DNA of 64,000 bases from Flavobacteriales bacterium (lineage in GTDB: Bacteria; Bacteroidota; Bacteroidia; Flavobacteriales_F; PHOS-HE28): contig JADJKO010000001.1 of NCBI GenBank assembly GCA_016705955.1, positions 797,069-861,068 on the forward strand, given 5' to 3'. Positions 43,284 through 51,746 of the stretch are shown here, piece by piece. Below the pieces are notes generated by a model. The model ran no database searches and was not told where the DNA came from. It saw only the letters and a list, made by a program, of their open reading frames with translations. Both the position numbers and the translations under genes were made by a program. Position 1 is the first letter of the stretch. Each line of letters opens with the position of its first letter.

Positions 43284-44504
43284 ATGCGAAGAAGAAGTGC
43301 GCTCCCGGTCATTCTGGCCATGGGAACCTTTGTGGCCAGCGGGTCACTCGTTCTTGGGCAAAGCACGGCTGCGCGGGAAATGGCGGATAGTGCGTACGCG
43401 TTGGTGGATCGCGATGCCGCGTTGGCGAAAGAGGTGGCCCTGAAAGCGATCTCCATGGCGAAGCTGGCATCCGATCGCGGGAGTGAACATGACGGATTGA
43501 ACGCGCTCCGGTATGCACACTTCCTTTCCGGTGAATACAGCGCTTGTCTGGAGCGCAGTATGGAAGCGCTCAACCTTGCGCGCGGTATGGGCAGCGAACG
43601 CGCCATGGGCGATGATCACGGATGGATCGCCACGGTCCTGATGGAGACCGGAAGGCAGACCGAAGCATACGCGCACGCGCAGCAAGCCATGGTACACATG
43701 CGCCTATCCAAGGACAGCACGGCCATCGCCAACGGGCTCTGCGACATGAGCAACGCCATACGGACCGCCGGGAAGGAACAGGAGGCCATGGTCGTGCTGC
43801 GGGAAGCCATCAGCATCTATGTCGCCATCGGCGATCCTTCCGGTGAAGCCTTCGCGAACGGATTGCTTGGCAACCTGCTCGTGGAGCGGAAGCAGTGGTC
43901 CGATGCGTGGCCGTTCTTGAACAAAGCCTACCGCCACACCAGTGAACATGGAACCGATCTGGAAAAGGCGTGGCTCGAGCGTGATCTGGCCACATCCGCA
44001 CTGAACATGGGAAGAACGGCGGATGCAAAACGATACCTCGCCGATGCCGAGAACCGGTTGAACAAGTTGAACGCCTTGCGCGAGATGCCCGAGGTGCAGC
44101 GCGTCCGCATGGAGTTGCTCCAACGGGAAGGGGATCTGGTAGGTGCGCTTGGCACTGCGCGCAGCCTCATGCGGATGAAGGACTCCTTGAACAAAGCCGA
44201 TCTGACCGAACGCTTGGCACAAGCGCTCACCGGAGCGGATGTCCTGGCTGTACAAGAACAACTCGGTGCATTGTCGGTCGAACAGCGCTTGGCGGAGCAA
44301 CGGATCAATGAAGCGGATGTCCGCATCGGTCGCTGGCGGATGGCCGGCGTGGGAGCATCGGTTCTCCTGTTGATCATTCTTGTGTTGCATCTCGGCTTGG
44401 TGCGCAAGCACCGCTCTGTGCGTGTGGAACTGGAACGAACGGCGGACCAATTGGAGGAACTCCGCGGACATCGGATCCCGCGCGCCGGAGAGTTGCCGGT
44501 GTAA
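43284..44504 (+). CDS. TPR membrane protein lacking a kinase domain
   Basis: 406-residue protein from the ATG at 43284 with signal peptide (MRRRSALPVILAMGTFVASGSLVLGQ). It carries TPR-like helical pairs (AYALVDRDAALAKEVALKAISMA, ALRYAHFLSGEYSACLERSMEALNLA, AYAHAQQAMVHMRLSKDSTAIANG, LRDLATSALNMGRTADAKRYLADAENR), one transmembrane helix (MAGVGASVLLLIILVLHLGLV, about 348-368) and a short coiled coil ending at ELRGHRIPRAGELPV. This is the sensor half of a TPR histidine kinase, like 6092-7985, but it stops before any kinase or LytTR domain. It may be truncated or act as a partner receptor. argS starts 62 bases later. Confidence 0.68.
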   Translation: MRRRSALPVILAMGTFVASGSLVLGQSTAAREMADSAYALVDRDAALAKEVALKAISMAKLASDRGSEHDGLNALRYAHFLSGEYSACLERSMEALNLARGMGSERAMGDDHGWIATVLMETGRQTEAYAHAQQAMVHMRLSKDSTAIANGLCDMSNAIRTAGKEQEAMVVLREAISIYVAIGDPSGEAFANGLLGNLLVERKQWSDAWPFLNKAYRHTSEHGTDLEKAWLERDLATSALNMGRTADAKRYLADAENRLNKLNALREMPEVQRVRMELLQREGDLVGALGTARSLMRMKDSLNKADLTERLAQALTGADVLAVQEQLGALSVEQRLAEQRINEADVRIGRWRMAGVGASVLLLIILVLHLGLVRKHRSVRVELERTADQLEELRGHRIPRAGELPV

Positions 44505-44566
44505 CCACCAACAGCAGGCCGCCATCCTCCGTGGTGGTTCGATGGCAAGTCCTTCCTTTGCGTCCC

Positions 44567-46354
44567 ATGTCACTGGATCCTCTTCAATCCGTACTCGCCT
44601 CTGCGGTTCAAGCCGCGTTCACGCACCATTTCTCGAAGGAATTGGATGTCAAACTCATCGGCTTTCAACAGACCCGGCCGGAGTTCGAAGGCGATGTGAC
44701 GATCAACGTTTTTCCATTCCTGAAGCTGAGTGGAAAGGGACCTGAACAGACCGCACAAGCGATCGGCGAACATCTCGTAGCCAACGTTCCAGTGGTCGTT
44801 CGGTTCAATGTGGTGAAGGGTTTCCTCAACCTGGTCATCGCGGATACGTACTGGCTGGAATTCCTCGGCAATGGGGAAAGCGACCACCTCAGCTTTCCCT
44901 CGACCGGGAAGAAAGTGATGGTGGAGTACAGTTCGCCGAACACCAACAAGCCGCTGCATCTCGGACACCTGCGCAACAATTTCCTCGGACATAGCGTGAG
45001 CCGGATCCTGCAAACGGCGGGCAACGAAGTGGTGCGCGTGCAGGTGATCAACGACCGCGGCATCCACATCTGCAAGAGCATGGTGGCTTGGCAGAAGTTC
45101 GGCAACGGCGAAACACCGGAGAGCAGCGGGACCAAAGGCGACAAGCTCGTGGGGAAATACTACGTCGAGTTCGATCGCGAAATGAAAAGGCAGATCGAAG
45201 GATCGATCACCAGTGGAAGGTCGAAGGAGGAAGCAGAGAAGGAAGTACCGATCCTGCTGGAAGCGCAAGCCATGCTCCTGAAATGGGAAGCGAACGACCC
45301 TGAAGTCCGCGCGCTGTGGGAGAAGATGAACGGCTGGGTATATGAGGGATTCAATTCCACATACACCCGCATGGGCGTGGAGTTCGACAAGCTCTATTAC
45401 GAGAGCCAGACCTATGTGCTGGGGAAGAACGACGTGTTGGAAGGCCTGAAGAAAGGCGTGTTCTACGAAAAGGACGGCGCCGTATGGGTGGACAACACTC
45501 CGGAGGGACTCGATGAGAAAGTGCTGCTGCGTCGTGATGGGACCAGCGTGTACATGACGCAGGACATCGGTACCGCGATCAAGCGATTCGAGGAATATCC
45601 GGGCTTGAGCAAATTGATCTACACCGTCGGCAACGAGCAGGACTACCACTTCAAGGTGTTGTTCCTCATCCTGAAGAAGCTCGGCTTCTCGTGGGCCGAT
45701 GAACTCTTCCACCTCAGCTACGGCATGGTGGACCTGCCCACCGGGAAGATGAAGAGCCGCGAGGGCACCGTGGTGGATGCCGATGAGTTGATGGAGGAAG
45801 TGGTGAACGAGGCGCGCGCTTCGGGTGAGCAATTGAGCAAGCTCGATGAGTTCAGTGAAGAGGAAAAGACGGCGCTCTTCGAGATGATCGGCCTCGCTGC
45901 GTTGAAGTACTATCTGTTGAAAGTGGATCCGAAGAAGCGCATGCTCTTCGACCCCGCCGCCAGCATCGATCTACAAGGACACACCGGACCATTCATCCAA
46001 TACACCTACGCGCGGATCCGATCATTGCTAAGGAAGGCCGGCACCATGGGCACATGGTCACATGAGTACATGGTCACTTGGCCCTTGCTCCCCGAGGAAC
46101 GCAACATCATCAAGCTGCTCCACCAATTCCCCGGTGTGTTGGCGGAATCGGCTGCGCGATTGGATCCATCGTCCATCGCCAACCACGCCTACGAAGTGGT
46201 GAAGGCCTACAACACCTTCTACCAATCGATCCCGGTCATGAAGGAAGAAGATGTGTCCAAGCGAGCCTTCCGGATCATCCTGAGTGCCGCTGTGGCTACG
46301 AACACGAAGAAGGCCATGTGGTGTCTGGGGATCGAAGTGCCCGAAAGGATGTAG
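44567..46354 (+). CDS. argS: Arginyl-tRNA synthetase
   Basis: 595-residue class I aminoacyl-tRNA synthetase that charges tRNA-Arg, cytoplasmic. ATG at 44567 (MSLDPLQSVLAS) starts the N-terminal Add1 domain; the HIGH-type motif is SSPNTNKPLHLGHLRNN (HLGH) and the KMSKS-equivalent is KMKSREGTVVDADELM, as in ArgS enzymes that lack a canonical KMSKS. The anticodon-binding helical bundle is at the C-terminus (YEVVKAYNTFYQSIPV ... RIILSAAVATNTKKAM). Length is normal. Its stop is two bases from the stop of the convergent FAD oxidoreductase gene. Confidence 0.95.
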   Translation: MSLDPLQSVLASAVQAAFTHHFSKELDVKLIGFQQTRPEFEGDVTINVFPFLKLSGKGPEQTAQAIGEHLVANVPVVVRFNVVKGFLNLVIADTYWLEFLGNGESDHLSFPSTGKKVMVEYSSPNTNKPLHLGHLRNNFLGHSVSRILQTAGNEVVRVQVINDRGIHICKSMVAWQKFGNGETPESSGTKGDKLVGKYYVEFDREMKRQIEGSITSGRSKEEAEKEVPILLEAQAMLLKWEANDPEVRALWEKMNGWVYEGFNSTYTRMGVEFDKLYYESQTYVLGKNDVLEGLKKGVFYEKDGAVWVDNTPEGLDEKVLLRRDGTSVYMTQDIGTAIKRFEEYPGLSKLIYTVGNEQDYHFKVLFLILKKLGFSWADELFHLSYGMVDLPTGKMKSREGTVVDADELMEEVVNEARASGEQLSKLDEFSEEEKTALFEMIGLAALKYYLLKVDPKKRMLFDPAASIDLQGHTGPFIQYTYARIRSLLRKAGTMGTWSHEYMVTWPLLPEERNIIKLLHQFPGVLAESAARLDPSSIANHAYEVVKAYNTFYQSIPVMKEEDVSKRAFRIILSAAVATNTKKAMWCLGIEVPERM

Positions 46355-46356
46355 GT

Positions 46357-47487
46357 TCAATCGTGCAGCAGAGCTGCCGCCTTCCGCGCCACGCGGATCC
46401 CGATCGCGACACCCATTCCTCCCAGTCGCACTGCCACGCTCACCCGCGGGCTGATGCGTTCGATCAAGGGTGCTTTGCTCGTCGCACCAAAACCCATCAC
46501 GCCGCTCCACCGTCGCACGATCTTGAATTCACGTCCCGGAAGGATCACGGTCCGCAAGAGATCCTCCAACGCAAATTGGATCTGCTCGGTCGTTCCATCG
46601 TTCGTTGTGGTCTCACCAGCCACATCCAGGTTCCTTCCGCCGCCGAGCAACACGGCACCTTGGTAGTCCCGGAAGTAATAGAAGCCTTCGTCCACATGGA
46701 AGGTTCCGCGTAAGGCCAGTTCGGGAATGGGCTCGGTCAACAGCACTTGCCCACGTGCGGGGATCACATCAAGATCCGGCAGGATGGACGAGGTATATCC
46801 GTTCGTCGCCACCAGCACTTGCCCGGCCTCCATATGTGATCCGTCGCGTAGCGAGATCATTACGCCCAATGGGCCGTCCTCCATGAATATCACTTCCGCA
46901 TTGGGCCGGAAATGAACGCCCTCGGAACTGACTTTTCGCAACAGGGTCTCCATCATCCTTCCGGTATCGATCGGGCTTTCGAAGGTGGTCCTGACCAAGT
47001 GGTCCACCCCGGACAATCCTGATCGACCGATCATCTCATCGGACCATTGGAAAACGGGACCATTGAATATCGGTCGCAGTGCCGCGTTCAATCCATCGAA
47101 CCCTTCCGCCACGAGCGGGTACAGGGGACCACCGGTCCGATAGATCTCATGACCACCAGAACCCTCGAAGCCGATGTTCGCATCGCCGAGCTCGGCGCGC
47201 AGTTCATTCAGCCCGCGCCAGCGCTCCTCCACCCGGTTCAAGGCCGCGTCCATTCCCTCATTCCGGATGTCCGCAAGCAATTCGCTCGGGCTCCCGAAGC
47301 ATGCGAAGCCGGCGTTCTTCACACTGGCACCGCTGGGATAAGGACCACGCTCCAACACCACCACATGATGGCGGGGATGGCTCCGCTTATGGAACAAGGC
47401 CGTGAAAAGTCCGACGATGCCACCGCCGATCACCACCAAGTGTGGCCGACGGTGAAAGCCGCCAACCTCCCAGACGCTCAAGCCCAT
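46357..47487 (-). CDS. FAD-dependent oxidoreductase (DAO/DadA-like)
   Basis: 376-residue flavoenzyme of the D-amino-acid oxidase (DAO) family. The N-terminal FAD Rossmann motif is LVVIGGGIVGLFTALFHKR (about 17-35), followed by VVVLERGPYPSGASVKNAGFACFGSPSEL; VLVATNGYTSSILP and IPARGQVLLTEPIP are further family landmarks. These enzymes oxidise amino acids or other amines. The start is the ATG at 47485-47487, preferred over the longer frame that overlaps the next gene. Divergent from the repeat-protein gene with 75 bases between starts. Confidence 0.85.
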   Translation of the reverse strand: MGLSVWEVGGFHRRPHLVVIGGGIVGLFTALFHKRSHPRHHVVVLERGPYPSGASVKNAGFACFGSPSELLADIRNEGMDAALNRVEERWRGLNELRAELGDANIGFEGSGGHEIYRTGGPLYPLVAEGFDGLNAALRPIFNGPVFQWSDEMIGRSGLSGVDHLVRTTFESPIDTGRMMETLLRKVSSEGVHFRPNAEVIFMEDGPLGVMISLRDGSHMEAGQVLVATNGYTSSILPDLDVIPARGQVLLTEPIPELALRGTFHVDEGFYYFRDYQGAVLLGGGRNLDVAGETTTNDGTTEQIQFALEDLLRTVILPGREFKIVRRWSGVMGFGATSKAPLIERISPRVSVAVRLGGMGVAIGIRVARKAAALLHD

Positions 47488-47562
47488 GTGAGTAGGGTAT
47501 GCCGTCAAAGTTGTCGTATTTTGCCGCGTCTTTCCTGCCTGCACAGGAACGTATCGACCAGT

Positions 47563-48291
47563 ATGCCGATCCACCACGTCCTCCGCGCGGCACTCTTTGC
47601 CCTGTTCACACTGCCATTCCTCGGTGCTAGCGCACAGGTGGATGTGGTGATGGTGTACGGCACCGTGAAGGATTTCAGTACGGCCAAGAAGCTCGAAGGC
47701 GTCGCCATCACGGTGTTCAAGAACGGGGGCAAGGTGTTGGAGATCCCCACCAACGCCAGTGGCAAATACGAAGTGAACCTGGATTACGGCGCAGACTACA
47801 AGGTGATGTGCGCCAAAACGGGCTACATAAGCAAGAACATCGCGATCGATACGCGGAACATACCCGAAGAGGACCGACAAGGTGGTCACGGCATGAACAT
47901 CGACTTCACGATGATGGCCGACATCCCGGGTGTGGACTACTCCGTGCTGCTGGAACCCTTCGGCAAAGCCAAGTACAACGCCGCCGTGGGCAACATCGAA
48001 TTCGATGTGGAATACACCAACGGCATGCGCGATGCACAAGCACGTTTGCTGAAGGCATATGAAGAGCGCAAGAAGCGCGAAGCCAACGTCGAGGCGGATT
48101 TCGCAAAGCTGATGACGCAGGGCAATGCGGCCATGACCGCAGCCGACTTCAAGAAGGCCGTGGACAGTTTTGCCGAAGCACTCACACTGAAGGTCGGCGA
48201 CGCGGTGGCAACGGCCAACTCAGCGATGCGCGCATGCGGTTGGAAGCGGCCGATGCCGAGAAGGATCGCGCGGCGAATTACGCGGCACTGA
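47563..48291 (+). CDS. Giant repeat protein, N-terminal part (frameshifted gene)
   Basis: Starts at the ATG 47563 with a signal peptide (MPIHHVLRAALFALFTLPFLGASAQ), then a carboxypeptidase regulatory-like beta-sandwich (GTVKDFSTAKKLEGVAITVFKNG ... NASGKYEVNLDYGADYKVMCAKTGY), a conserved block (GVDYSVLLEPFGKAKYNAAVGNIEFDVEYT) and the first helical repeat (GNAAMTAADFKKAVDSFAEALTLK). True homology ends near 48217 at VATAN; adding one A to AA (48217-48218) gives ATAKLSDARMRLEAADA and joins 48234-51737. The whole protein is about 1,390 residues. Confidence 0.8.
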   Translation: MPIHHVLRAALFALFTLPFLGASAQVDVVMVYGTVKDFSTAKKLEGVAITVFKNGGKVLEIPTNASGKYEVNLDYGADYKVMCAKTGYISKNIAIDTRNIPEEDRQGGHGMNIDFTMMADIPGVDYSVLLEPFGKAKYNAAVGNIEFDVEYTNGMRDAQARLLKAYEERKKREANVEADFAKLMTQGNAAMTAADFKKAVDSFAEALTLKVGDAVATANSAMRACGWKRPMPRRIARRITRH

Positions 48292-51200
48292 TCAAGGAAG
48301 CCGATGGCCTTTTCGGGAAGAAGAATTACGAGCCGGCCAAGGCCAAGTACCAAGAGGCAAGTGATGCCAAGTTCGACGAGCCTTATCCCAAGCAGAAGAT
48401 CAAGGAGATCGATGGGCTCCTCGCCGATCTTGCGAAGAAGGCGGAGGAGGAGCGCAAGGCGAAGGAACTGTTGGAGAAATACACCGCTGCGATCGCCGCA
48501 GCGGACGCAGCCTTCAAGGCAGAGAACTGGGATCAGGCCACTACCAAGTACACCGATGCCGGGACCTTGAAACCCGACGAGCGCTACCCCAAGGACCAGA
48601 TCGCACTGATCGCCGTCAAGAAGGCCGAGGCCGCCAAGAAAGCGGAAGAGGAGAAGAAGGCCCGTGAGACCCAGCAGAAGTACGATGCTGCCATCGCCGC
48701 CGGTGATGTGGCGTTCAAGGCATCGAGTTGGGATATCGCCACCACGAAGTACAACGAGGCTTCCACCTTGAAGCCAGAAGAGAAATATCCGAAGGACCAA
48801 CTCGCTGCCATCGCTGCGAAACGCGATGAGGCCGCAAAGAAGGCCGAGGAGGAGCGCTTGGCGAAAGAGCTTCAGCAGAAGTACCAAGCGGCGATCACCG
48901 CTGCGGACCTGGCCTTCAATGCCGCGCGCTATGACGAGGCGGAGGCGAAGTACACCGAAGCAAGTGGATCGAAACCCGAAGAGAAATACCCGAAGGATCA
49001 ATTGGCGGCCATCTCGAAGAAGCGCGAGGAATTGGCGAAGAAGGCAGAGGAGGAGCGCTTGGCAAAGGACTTGGATGAACAGTACAAGGCGAAACTGGCC
49101 GAAGCCATGCAGGCCTTCACCGGCGACAAACTGGATGATGCGATCGCGCGATACGCCGAGGCCAGCACGTTGAAGCCGAAAGAACAATATCCCAAGGACC
49201 AGATCGCCGCCATCAACAAGAAGAAGGAGGAACTAGCGAAGAAGGCCGAGGAGGAGCGCAAGCAACGGGAACTCGATGCACAGTACCAAGCGGTGATCAC
49301 GGCCGCGGACCAAGCGCTTGCGGCGGAGAACTGGGATGTCGCCACCGCCAAGTACACCGAGGCTTCTGGTCTGAAACCCGCAGAGAAATACCCGAAGGAC
49401 CAATTGGCCTTGGTCGGTAAGCGCAAAGCCGAAGCGGAGGAGCGCAAGCGGTTGGAAGCGATCCAAGCGCAGTATGATCAGTTGATCACAGCAGCCGACG
49501 CCGCGTTCGGAAGTGAGTCCTATCCGGCCGCCAAGGCGAAGTACCAAGAGGCTTCTGCGTTGAAGCCCATGGAACGCTACCCGAAGGACCGGATCGCGGA
49601 AGTGGATGCCCGTATCGCGGAGCAGGCCCGAAAGGCGGAAGAGGAAAAGAGGAACCGCGAACGCGAAGCGAAGTACAGTGAACTGATCCTGCGTGCCGAC
49701 CGGGCCTACGACTCGAAGAAACTCTCTGCGGCCTTGGTGGATTACCGTGATGCATCCACCTTGAAACCGGAAGAGCAGCATCCGAAGGACCGCATCGCCG
49801 CGATCGGATCAGAACTGGATGCAGCGGCATTGGCCAAGGCCGAGGAGGAGCGGCTGGCGCGTGAAATGGCGGACAAGGACAAACGCTATGCGGAATTGAT
49901 CGCTTCAGCGGACCGCGACTTCACCGCGAAGAAGTACGAACCCGCACGCACGGCGTACAGCGAAGCACTTGGTGTGAAGCCGACGGAGAAGCACCCGGCG
50001 GATCGCTTGGCGGAGATCGAGCGGATCCTCGGGGAGAATGCACGGAAGGCGCAGGAAGCGCTTGATGCTGCTGATCGTGATGCCGCTGAACGAGCAAGAA
50101 AAGCCGAGGCCGATCGCCTCGCGGCGGATCTGGCCGCAGCTGAGAAGGCCCGCGCGGATGAGGAAGCACGGCGGCTGAAGTCGGAAGCCGAGGAATTGGA
50201 TCGCCGGTACCGCGAAGCCGTCTCAGCAGGGGACCTGGCTTTCTCCAAGGAGGAATTCGAAAAGGCACGCACGAAGTTCACCGATGCCTTGGGTGTGAAA
50301 CCCACGGAGACGTATCCGAAGGACCGCTTGGCCGCCATCGACGATGCGATCGCTCGGAAACAAGCCGCGCTCTCCGAAGCCGATCGCTTGGCCGAGCAAC
50401 GCCGCCTTGCGGAGGAGGAGCGCAAACGAAAAGAACTGGAGGACGCTGATCGCGCGCGTTTGGCCGCAGAACAAGAACGTGATCGGCTCGAAGCTGAACG
50501 GCGTGCGCAAGAGGAACGTGATGCGGAAGCCCGTCGGTTGGCAGCGGAGCGTGATCGGATGAGCCGCGAGAGCACCAAGGAAATGGAGGAACGCTACCGG
50601 AGTACGGTCCTTCTGGCGGATGAAGCGCTCGGCGCGAAGAAGTATGCGGAGGCACGCGGGATCTATGCGGAAGCCAGCGATATCCGACCGGATGAGACCT
50701 ATCCACTCGCCAAGATCGACCAGATCGATCGCATGGTAGCCGAAATGGAACGCTTGCAACGAGAAGCGGAGTTGGCCGCTGAACGGGCCCGACTGGAAAA
50801 GGAATCACAACGCGAAAGACAAGCGACCACCGTGGATCCGCGCAAGGAACAGGAAGCAGAGCGATTCCTGCGCGATGCCTTCGAGCGGGAGGAGCGCGAG
50901 AAATGGGAGCGGATCCGCAAACTGCGCGAGGACCTTCAAGCGGAGGATGCGGCGAATGCGGGTGAAGCCGCAGAACGGCGAGGTGGCGCAGTGCGCGACA
51001 AGGAACGTATCGAGGAAGGCTCGGCCGGGCTGTATCGCGGTGATGAATCACGGCGACAGTTGAGTGCGGCGGAGGTGCAGGCTTACAAGGATGAACTGGA
51101 TCGCATCGAGGCTGAACGTCGCGATCGCTCCACGGCGTCGAGCACCCAGCAGCACGACATGTCCCTTGGTCGACAGGAGCGGATCATGGAACGTGAAGGC

Positions 51201-51737
51201 ACCTTGCAGCAACGCCAATCGGAGGCTGCACAGGACGTGGTCTCCGGAACGGAGCAGTTGCGCGTGGCGGAAGCGCAGCGTATGGCCCAGGCCAATGAGC
51301 GCACGAACACCGAGCGTGAGCGGGTGGAACAGGTGATCCAGCAGGAAGCGGATCGCCAACAGCGCGGGGCCTTGCTGACGCAGGAGCGTCGTGATGTGAT
51401 CGAGGACGAGAAGCGTGCGGTAGCTGCGCGTGACGCCGCCTATGCCCAAGCCAGTGAGCGAACACGTGCCCGCGCCAAGGAGCAATTGGATGCCACGCCG
51501 AAGGACCAGCCACGGGCCTTCGCGGATTACAACCGGAACAAATTGGCGCAGGACTACCCGCCAGGGGTCACCGAGGAGAGCTCCACGGAAGGCAACAAGG
51601 TGATCATCCGCCGTATAGTGGTGGTGGGCAACAAGGGTGATGAATACAGCAAGGTGATCGCGAAGTGGGGGACCTTCTATTTCAAGAACGGCCAGAGCAT
51701 CACCGAGGCCATCTGGACCAAGGAGACCGAAGGGTAG
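48234..51737 (+). CDS. Giant repeat protein, main part with 11 repeats
   Basis: Continuation of 47563-48291: eleven repeats of about 65 residues, each with the core (Y)xxAxxKYxEASxLKPxExYPKDQ(I/L)A, for example WDQATTKYTDAGTLKPDERY, WDIATTKYNEASTLKP and YDEAEAKYTEASGSKP. They are separated by Glu/Lys-rich helices (KKAEEERLAKEL), as in a degenerate TPR solenoid with coiled-coil linkers. A long charged coiled coil follows, and the C-terminal domain is conserved and compact: YPPGVTEESSTEGNKVIIRR ... SKVIAKWGTFYFKNGQSITEAIW. It is probably an elongated periplasmic or surface scaffold; function unknown. Confidence 0.78.
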   Translation: MRLEAADAEKDRAANYAALIKEADGLFGKKNYEPAKAKYQEASDAKFDEPYPKQKIKEIDGLLADLAKKAEEERKAKELLEKYTAAIAAADAAFKAENWDQATTKYTDAGTLKPDERYPKDQIALIAVKKAEAAKKAEEEKKARETQQKYDAAIAAGDVAFKASSWDIATTKYNEASTLKPEEKYPKDQLAAIAAKRDEAAKKAEEERLAKELQQKYQAAITAADLAFNAARYDEAEAKYTEASGSKPEEKYPKDQLAAISKKREELAKKAEEERLAKDLDEQYKAKLAEAMQAFTGDKLDDAIARYAEASTLKPKEQYPKDQIAAINKKKEELAKKAEEERKQRELDAQYQAVITAADQALAAENWDVATAKYTEASGLKPAEKYPKDQLALVGKRKAEAEERKRLEAIQAQYDQLITAADAAFGSESYPAAKAKYQEASALKPMERYPKDRIAEVDARIAEQARKAEEEKRNREREAKYSELILRADRAYDSKKLSAALVDYRDASTLKPEEQHPKDRIAAIGSELDAAALAKAEEERLAREMADKDKRYAELIASADRDFTAKKYEPARTAYSEALGVKPTEKHPADRLAEIERILGENARKAQEALDAADRDAAERARKAEADRLAADLAAAEKARADEEARRLKSEAEELDRRYREAVSAGDLAFSKEEFEKARTKFTDALGVKPTETYPKDRLAAIDDAIARKQAALSEADRLAEQRRLAEEERKRKELEDADRARLAAEQERDRLEAERRAQEERDAEARRLAAERDRMSRESTKEMEERYRSTVLLADEALGAKKYAEARGIYAEASDIRPDETYPLAKIDQIDRMVAEMERLQREAELAAERARLEKESQRERQATTVDPRKEQEAERFLRDAFEREEREKWERIRKLREDLQAEDAANAGEAAERRGGAVRDKERIEEGSAGLYRGDESRRQLSAAEVQAYKDELDRIEAERRDRSTASSTQQHDMSLGRQERIMEREGTLQQRQSEAAQDVVSGTEQLRVAEAQRMAQANERTNTERERVEQVIQQEADRQQRGALLTQERRDVIEDEKRAVAARDAAYAQASERTRARAKEQLDATPKDQPRAFADYNRNKLAQDYPPGVTEESSTEGNKVIIRRIVVVGNKGDEYSKVIAKWGTFYFKNGQSITEAIWTKETEG

Positions 51738-51746
51738 GCCCTCACC

